Source of the DNA: Symbiodinium natans | Taxonomy: Eukaryota > Sar > Dinophyceae > Suessiales > Symbiodiniaceae | Direction: 5' to 3' | Assembly: GCA_905221605.1 (NCBI GenBank) | Contig: CAJNDS010001391.1 | Span: 1-64,000, forward strand | DNA: 64,000 nucleotides | Notes under the pieces: model-generated | Seen by the model: only the letters and a program-made list of their open reading frames with translations | Told to the model about the DNA's origin: nothing | Databases searched by the model: none | Part shown: positions 60,601 to 64,000 of the stretch, piece after piece | How the letters are laid out: each line of letters begins with the position of its first letter | How positions within the stretch are numbered: position 1 is the first letter of the stretch | Position numbers and translations under genes: made by a program

Positions 60601-62534
60601 GCATTTATGCATCCCGGCACGCCCCTCCTCGCGTGGCGCATGACGTAGCGCTCCGCCGCTGGGGGCTCCCACATGACGCCGTTGTAGACGTTGAGCGCGG
60701 TATTCTGTCACAGAGGCAGTGTGTGCACAGTCCACTAGAGATGAAACAATCCTCTTCCATGCGGTGTACTACTACCTGCTTCGATAAGGCTCTGAAGAAG
60801 CTCTGGAAGGATCTTAGCCCTTGCTTCCTTTGCCTCTGCGAACTTCGTCCATGCGGGGACCCTGTCGAACGTGCCGGAACACGATTCCACTCGCAGTCCT
60901 TATAGTCAAGACAAAATGGGCCGCCGCTTCTGACGAGTTGTTGGTTCTGAGAACTTGACGAACTTGCGACCTGCAGGCAAAAAGGCTTGCAACGCACGCA
61001 ACGAGCCGGCCACATCATGTCATCTGACGTCTCGGGAGGAAGGGGCTAAGGATGGGCTCAGGTTTGGGAATGATGAACTAATTGATGGGGCTCCGAACCT
61101 GTGAGGTACCAGCCATCGACCGTCGACCTGATCGGGCAGCTCGACTGTCCATCGGCCGTAGTCGCCTGGGCGCGCAGTGTGCCTGTAATTCTGCCCGCGG
61201 ACTACCGTTGTGCCAACACCTTCCCCTTGCACAACATCTGTCTCACTTTCCCACATGGACACCGCGTCCAGAACCACTGTTCAAGAATGTGAGAAAGTGT
61301 ACTGCCTCCGCCCGTGCACCATGCAACAAGGGCCCTGCAACGCGTGAGAGGATGTGTCTTCTCCTTGGTCGTCGTCTCAACGAGTTTCACAGATCTCCCA
61401 AGGAATTCAAGTGACTAATATACCGCGCAAAATGACTTAACGCCAGCGGACGGCGGGGGGAAGGATCAGATGAACAGTTGGAACGCTGAACGCCACATGT
61501 CTGCAGCGTTGCCAGTAACAAGTCCTTTTTTTTGCTCCCAAGTCTCCCAGCCATTGAACTCGCCTACGAGGAAGACCTTCTTTGCTGCCGGCAGCCACTC
61601 GGTGAAGGTCCACTTCTTCTCGGCCTCGTGCCTCCCAAACCAAAAGGAGAAGAGGGAAGAGTGGAGTCAAGAGCCAAAGACAAGGAATGCTGACTGCAGC
61701 TAACATCACCACATCCTGGCACCCACATCTCTCAAAACTCAAAACGAGCCGACGAGGACTTCAAACAAAACACAGCCGTCTGAGAATGCTAAGAGGGAAA
61801 AGTATAATGGAGGAGCCTTTAAGGTGAGAAGGCTATACTCATCTGTTTTAAGGTTACACTCATCTGTTTTTCTTACTAATGAGCGATTCGGCATGTTCTA
61901 CGAGTGCCTCTGGAAGCCGAAGGTCTTGTAGCCCTCGGCCAGGGCCTCGATGCCACCCTCGGACTTCCGAAACCTCGGGGGGGGGGGGGGGGGAAGGCAA
62001 CAGGCAACAGAAACAGCTATGATTGACACGAACGCGACACGAACCTGACACGAAGTCCCCTCTCGAATCTCGTTGTTTCTTCTGCGCTCCGTATGCCATC
62101 TCCCCAAGCGCTTCTTCCATGATGGAGCATCCCAATATTTGGAGCTGAATGCAAGGTTCCATGGTCCCGCGCTTTTCTTTTCCAGGCTTTTCTTTTGCAT
62201 GGCAGGGTGGGCATTTCGTTGCCAGGGGGGGGGAGAGTTTTCAGGACTTTGGGTCGAGGCTAGAGGTCAGCATCTTGTCAGGGGTTGAGGCCCCTAACAG
62301 GGCTCCCCCCACTCAGAGACTCAGAGAGATGCGCAGACAGGGAGCCTTTCGCGGGCTGGGGCTCGCACAGTTCCTTCCACCCTCGGAAGGCATTGACGCG
62401 GTTCATGATGTGAGACTCCTCAGTTGTGTGGGTCGCTGAGCAGGCCCTGCCTCCCACGTAGGCATATGCATCAAACTGAGTCTCCCGCATGTGCGCGCAG
62501 CTCAGGATCATCCTTGAAAATTGGCAGCATCTTC
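50187..62534 (-). CDS. alpha-glucan branching enzyme homologue, GH13
   Basis: About thirty short exons reconstruct nearly the full length of a eukaryotic branching enzyme: N-terminal helices, CBM48, the catalytic barrel and the C-terminal beta domain. Active members cleave alpha-1,4 chains and rejoin them as alpha-1,6 branches during starch or glycogen synthesis. Exons are 31-129 bp, and adjoining exons share phase wherever I could test both ends. Donors are GC, GA or GT; acceptors are mostly AG|G. Family-invariant catalytic residues are replaced in barrel regions I, II and IV (see the exon-group entries), so the enzyme may be inactive. No stop follows the last C-terminal strand before a plausible donor, so the gene may continue into the starch-synthase exons. 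The first methionine is not certain; an ATG lies at 62528-62530. Another exon upstream of 62534 is possible. Confidence 0.9.
53547..54964 (-). CDS. branching enzyme exons: barrel region IV and end of barrel
   Basis: Exons: 54964-54902 (EPDEAWNVTNIVRAMRLPQK), 54358-54326 (EPSIFYTESHE), 54203-54164 (ALSDSKTLGSFLLG), 53995-53931 (DQERGLALHKLLSAGAQNFP) and 53585-53547 (GYLNFMGNEFAFQ). The family motif YAESHDQALVGDKT becomes YTESHE-ALSDSKT: the transition-state aspartate is glutamate and one residue is missing. The first three joins are phase-compatible with GC, GA and GC donors; 53930 and 53546 are GA donors. A short exon may be missing between 54164 and 53995. Confidence 0.87.
55417..56044 (-). 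CDS. branching enzyme exons: barrel region III
   Basis: Exons: 56044 to about 55969 (YLMLANHLVKRLLPSSGITL, then AE, GA donor), 55755-55704 (DHSGMPVLCRTAEDGGLG; GC donor) and 55472-55417 (FDYRLAPSGPRLWAKMLQ; GA donor). Spliced, region III reads ITLAE-DHSGMP, so the general acid glutamate is kept and only the valine of the usual AEDVSG differs. The exon that should lie between region II and 56044 was not found. Confidence 0.88.
57165..57865 (-). CDS. branching enzyme exons: barrel region II
   Basis: Exons: 57865-57824 (EQTRAALFDYSKYE; GT donor), 57339-57298 ([14 protein letters not shown]; GC donor) and 57215 to about 57165 (EYGVDGFCFAGVTSMLPG). The joins give [28 protein letters not shown], an excellent family match. 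The family motif DGFRFDGVTSM reads DGFCFAGVTSM: the catalytic nucleophile aspartate is alanine and the preceding arginine is cysteine. Confidence 0.9.
57389..57418 (+). repeat. (TTC)n microsatellite
   Basis: About nine uninterrupted CTT/TTC triplets inside a branching-enzyme intron (57340-57823), next to a C10 run at 57440-57449 and a CT run at 57573-57620. Confidence 0.9.
58222..58863 (-). CDS. branching enzyme exons: barrel region I
   Basis: Exons: 58863-58810 (VTSFFAPSSRFGTPDEFK), 58665-58589 (ELVDAAHAHGLTVLMNLVHF, then QLSPHQ) and 58266-58222 (LDGIADMDGTDCCYR). The joined product aligns without gaps to the usual DVVHSHASKN..DGL stretch. The conserved region I sequence DVVHSH reads NLVHFQ here: the aspartate is asparagine, and Ser-His is Phe-Gln. 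The three introns start with GC at 58809, 58588 and 58221. Confidence 0.88.
59079..60704 (-). CDS. branching enzyme exons: EAHVG to barrel entry
   Basis: Exons: 60704-60628 (NVYNGVMWEPPAAERYVMRH), 60532-60404 (ALKIYEAHVG), 59376-59316 (YLDFKAQLPKIKSLGYNAVQ) and 59135 to about 59079 (FLAVAEHSDYASMG). Splicing 60628 to 60532 gives RHARPRRPRALKIYEAHVG, which fits the family pattern exactly. The 60532-60404 exon carries an unusual insert after EAHVG: a second AHVG copy and an Ala/Glu-rich run (TEAEAEAAEAG) where most homologues have about ten residues. Donors at 60627 (GA), 60403 (GA) and 59315 (GC). Confidence 0.88.
60861..62534 (-). CDS. branching enzyme exons: N-terminal helices and CBM48
   Basis: Exons: 62534 to about 62486 (MLPIFKDDPELRAHA), 62418-62351 (ESHIMNRVNAFRGWKELCE), 61973-61908 (SEGGIEALAEGYKTFGFQ), 61631-61525 (WTFTEWLPAAKKVFLVGEFN, then GWETWEQKK), 61165-61099 (GDYGRWTVELPDQVDGRWLV), 60970-60899, and one from 60861 (RVPAWTKFAEAKEARAK). 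The order matches eukaryotic branching enzymes, in which an EGGL..F..GY..FGF helix precedes a CBM48 with the W.EW.P..K...L.GDFN pattern. Donors are GA, GC, GA, GT and GA at 62350, 61907, 61524, 61098 and 60898. Confidence 0.88.
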
Positions 62535-64000
62535 CTGCATGTTGCAGTTGACGATGTTGTGACATTGCAGGCTGCCCGCCTACCTCACCTCCCCCCCCCC
62601 CCCCCCCCAACAAAAATGTGTATAATCACACGGAACATTGTAAAAATCAGTAAAAAAAGGGCACTTGGAGACGTGCTGTCTCCTGATGCCCGTTGTGGGC
62701 GCTCGCCGAGGCGGCCAGCCTGCAAGGGGGATTTAAGGTGAGATAGGGGGGGTCCATAAATCTTCGGCTTTCCCTTCTCTCCCCTTCTTCCTTGGGGCAA
62801 GAAGTCTTCATAAAAACAAGCAAACACTACACCAGATCGGAAGACAAGGGAAGCTGAGACTGCGGCCCACAATCGAAGTTTCCTATATGTGCTCTCAGTC
62901 AGAGTCTCTCAGTCACTAACAAGGCGCCCCACAAGGAGCAGACTAAAGTGGCCCTGAAAAGGCATCAGTTGCATTTGTGTATGAGTGTATATACAGATAT
63001 GTATCAATGGCTCTGTAACTGGCTGGTGTAAGTAGGACTGTCGAGACCTCCGTGCACCAACTGAGCCGAAAAAGCATGGTGCAACCAGAGCTTCAACAAG
63101 TTGACTCTCTGCCAGAGGACCTGCCGTGGAGCTTGGGGCCAGGTCGCGCAGTGCAGGACGCGCTCACCGCAGGGCCGCAGCAGGGGCTCCCCATGCACGC
63201 CAACGCCCGTCAAGCCGTGCCCCTCCTTCTTTTTTTTTTTTTTGGGCGAGTGTTTTCTGGCAAGGGGTGCATTCAAATACCAGCCGCTCCGCACGCGTGT
63301 GCAGCTTCAAGCTGACCCGGCACAGCCTCCGTGGGCAAAAAAAACTCCCTAACTCGACTCCGGCTTCTGGGAATCAACACCGTCAGTAGTTGGCTCATAT
63401 CACCTCATATCACCTCATATTATCTCATGATCCATTCCGTCATTCCACGGCTGCGCTATCCAGTGAACAGACATGAATATGAAAAACTAAGCATCTGCCG
63501 GAGAACTGCACTGCAGGATGCCACTTCCACACCCCATCGCAGGCATTTGTGAAACGTATCGCTCGGGGACATTCGGGGACAGGTAATTGTTTGCCCTCTC
63601 GTCCGATGTGGTTTTTGGGGGGGGGAGGGCAGGCTTTTCGCACCGCCCCCCTCCCTCCTCACTACGCGCCCTCTCTCACAGCCACTGCTGGTGCGGCTCT
63701 GCTCCTGAGCACGCCTCCCAGGAGGTTTGCAGGGCATGGAGAATTCAGACAGCAGCAGGAGGGCCGCCAAAAATTGCGGAGGCCTTACAGGGCCTAAGCC
63801 CCCTAACCCCCCCCCCCCCCCCCCAAGGCCCCACCTTCGAGGGACGCCTTCAATCATGCTTTTTTTTGTAAGGGGGCTCCCCCTCACCGCGGCTCCGCGA
63901 CGCGCTCCTTCAGCCTCAGACAGGTGCGGGGGGCTTGCAGGTCCACTGGCGCCATCATTGCAACCCGTGCTGCTTAAAGAAAGAAATGAGAGCCCTCTAT
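62535..64000. other. upstream region of branching enzyme, unresolved
   Basis: C-rich homopolymer runs at about 62589-62607 and 63808-63823 and a T run at 63230-63242. Some stretches on either strand have coding character (plus EDLPWSLGPGRAVQDALTAG near 63115; minus LKERVAEPR near 63905) but no family match, and I cannot define exons. A first exon of the minus-strand gene could lie here or beyond the window. Confidence 0.35.

Overview
The window looks like nuclear DNA of a dinoflagellate, most likely a member of the Symbiodiniaceae. The evidence is TTTAGGG-type telomere repeats scattered through the first 30 kb, very long non-coding stretches, and two intron-dense genes whose introns start with GC, GA or GT and nearly always end in AG followed by G. 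That splice-site pattern is a known dinoflagellate signature. The species is inference.

Layout. Positions 1-8826 are a satellite array with a 41-bp unit, about 215 copies. A short C-rich and telomere-like segment follows. Positions 10575-19416 are a nearly intact LTR retrotransposon on the minus strand. It has 287-bp LTRs that differ at one base, a primer site matching the anticodon arm of initiator tRNA-Met, and a polypurine tract. Its only large ORF is 2593 codons with WW-like, S1-like and six CCCH zinc-finger motifs and no recognisable pol. A diverged dispersed repeat lies on either side of it (9690-10310 and 20205-20770). From 19.4 to 30 kb the DNA is gene-poor: telomere-like tracts, a thioesterase-like alpha/beta-hydrolase exon (25.45-25.85 kb), a roughly 398-bp tandem repeat (26.5-28.8 kb) and a 90-bp MITE-like element (29.1 kb).

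From 31.5 to 62.5 kb the minus strand carries storage-polysaccharide genes. I could reassemble exon by exon, with matching phases, a GH13 alpha-glucan branching enzyme (62.5 to 50.2 kb) and, downstream on the same strand, a GT5 starch synthase of granule-bound type (35.2 to 31.6 kb). Between them are further minus-strand exons with compatible phases and linker-like composition (36.1-36.2, 42.6-43.5, 45.4 and 46.1-46.4 kb). The two enzymes may therefore be one fused gene; two adjacent genes cannot be excluded. The synthase keeps its key motifs. The branching enzyme has lost two of its three catalytic carboxylates, so it may be a scaffold, a regulator or a carbohydrate binder rather than an active enzyme.

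The rest of 31-64 kb is intron or spacer DNA rich in GA/CT microsatellites, poly-G/C runs and tandem repeats (291 bp at 39.2-40.3 kb). Exon coordinates come from hand alignment to family motifs and need transcript confirmation.
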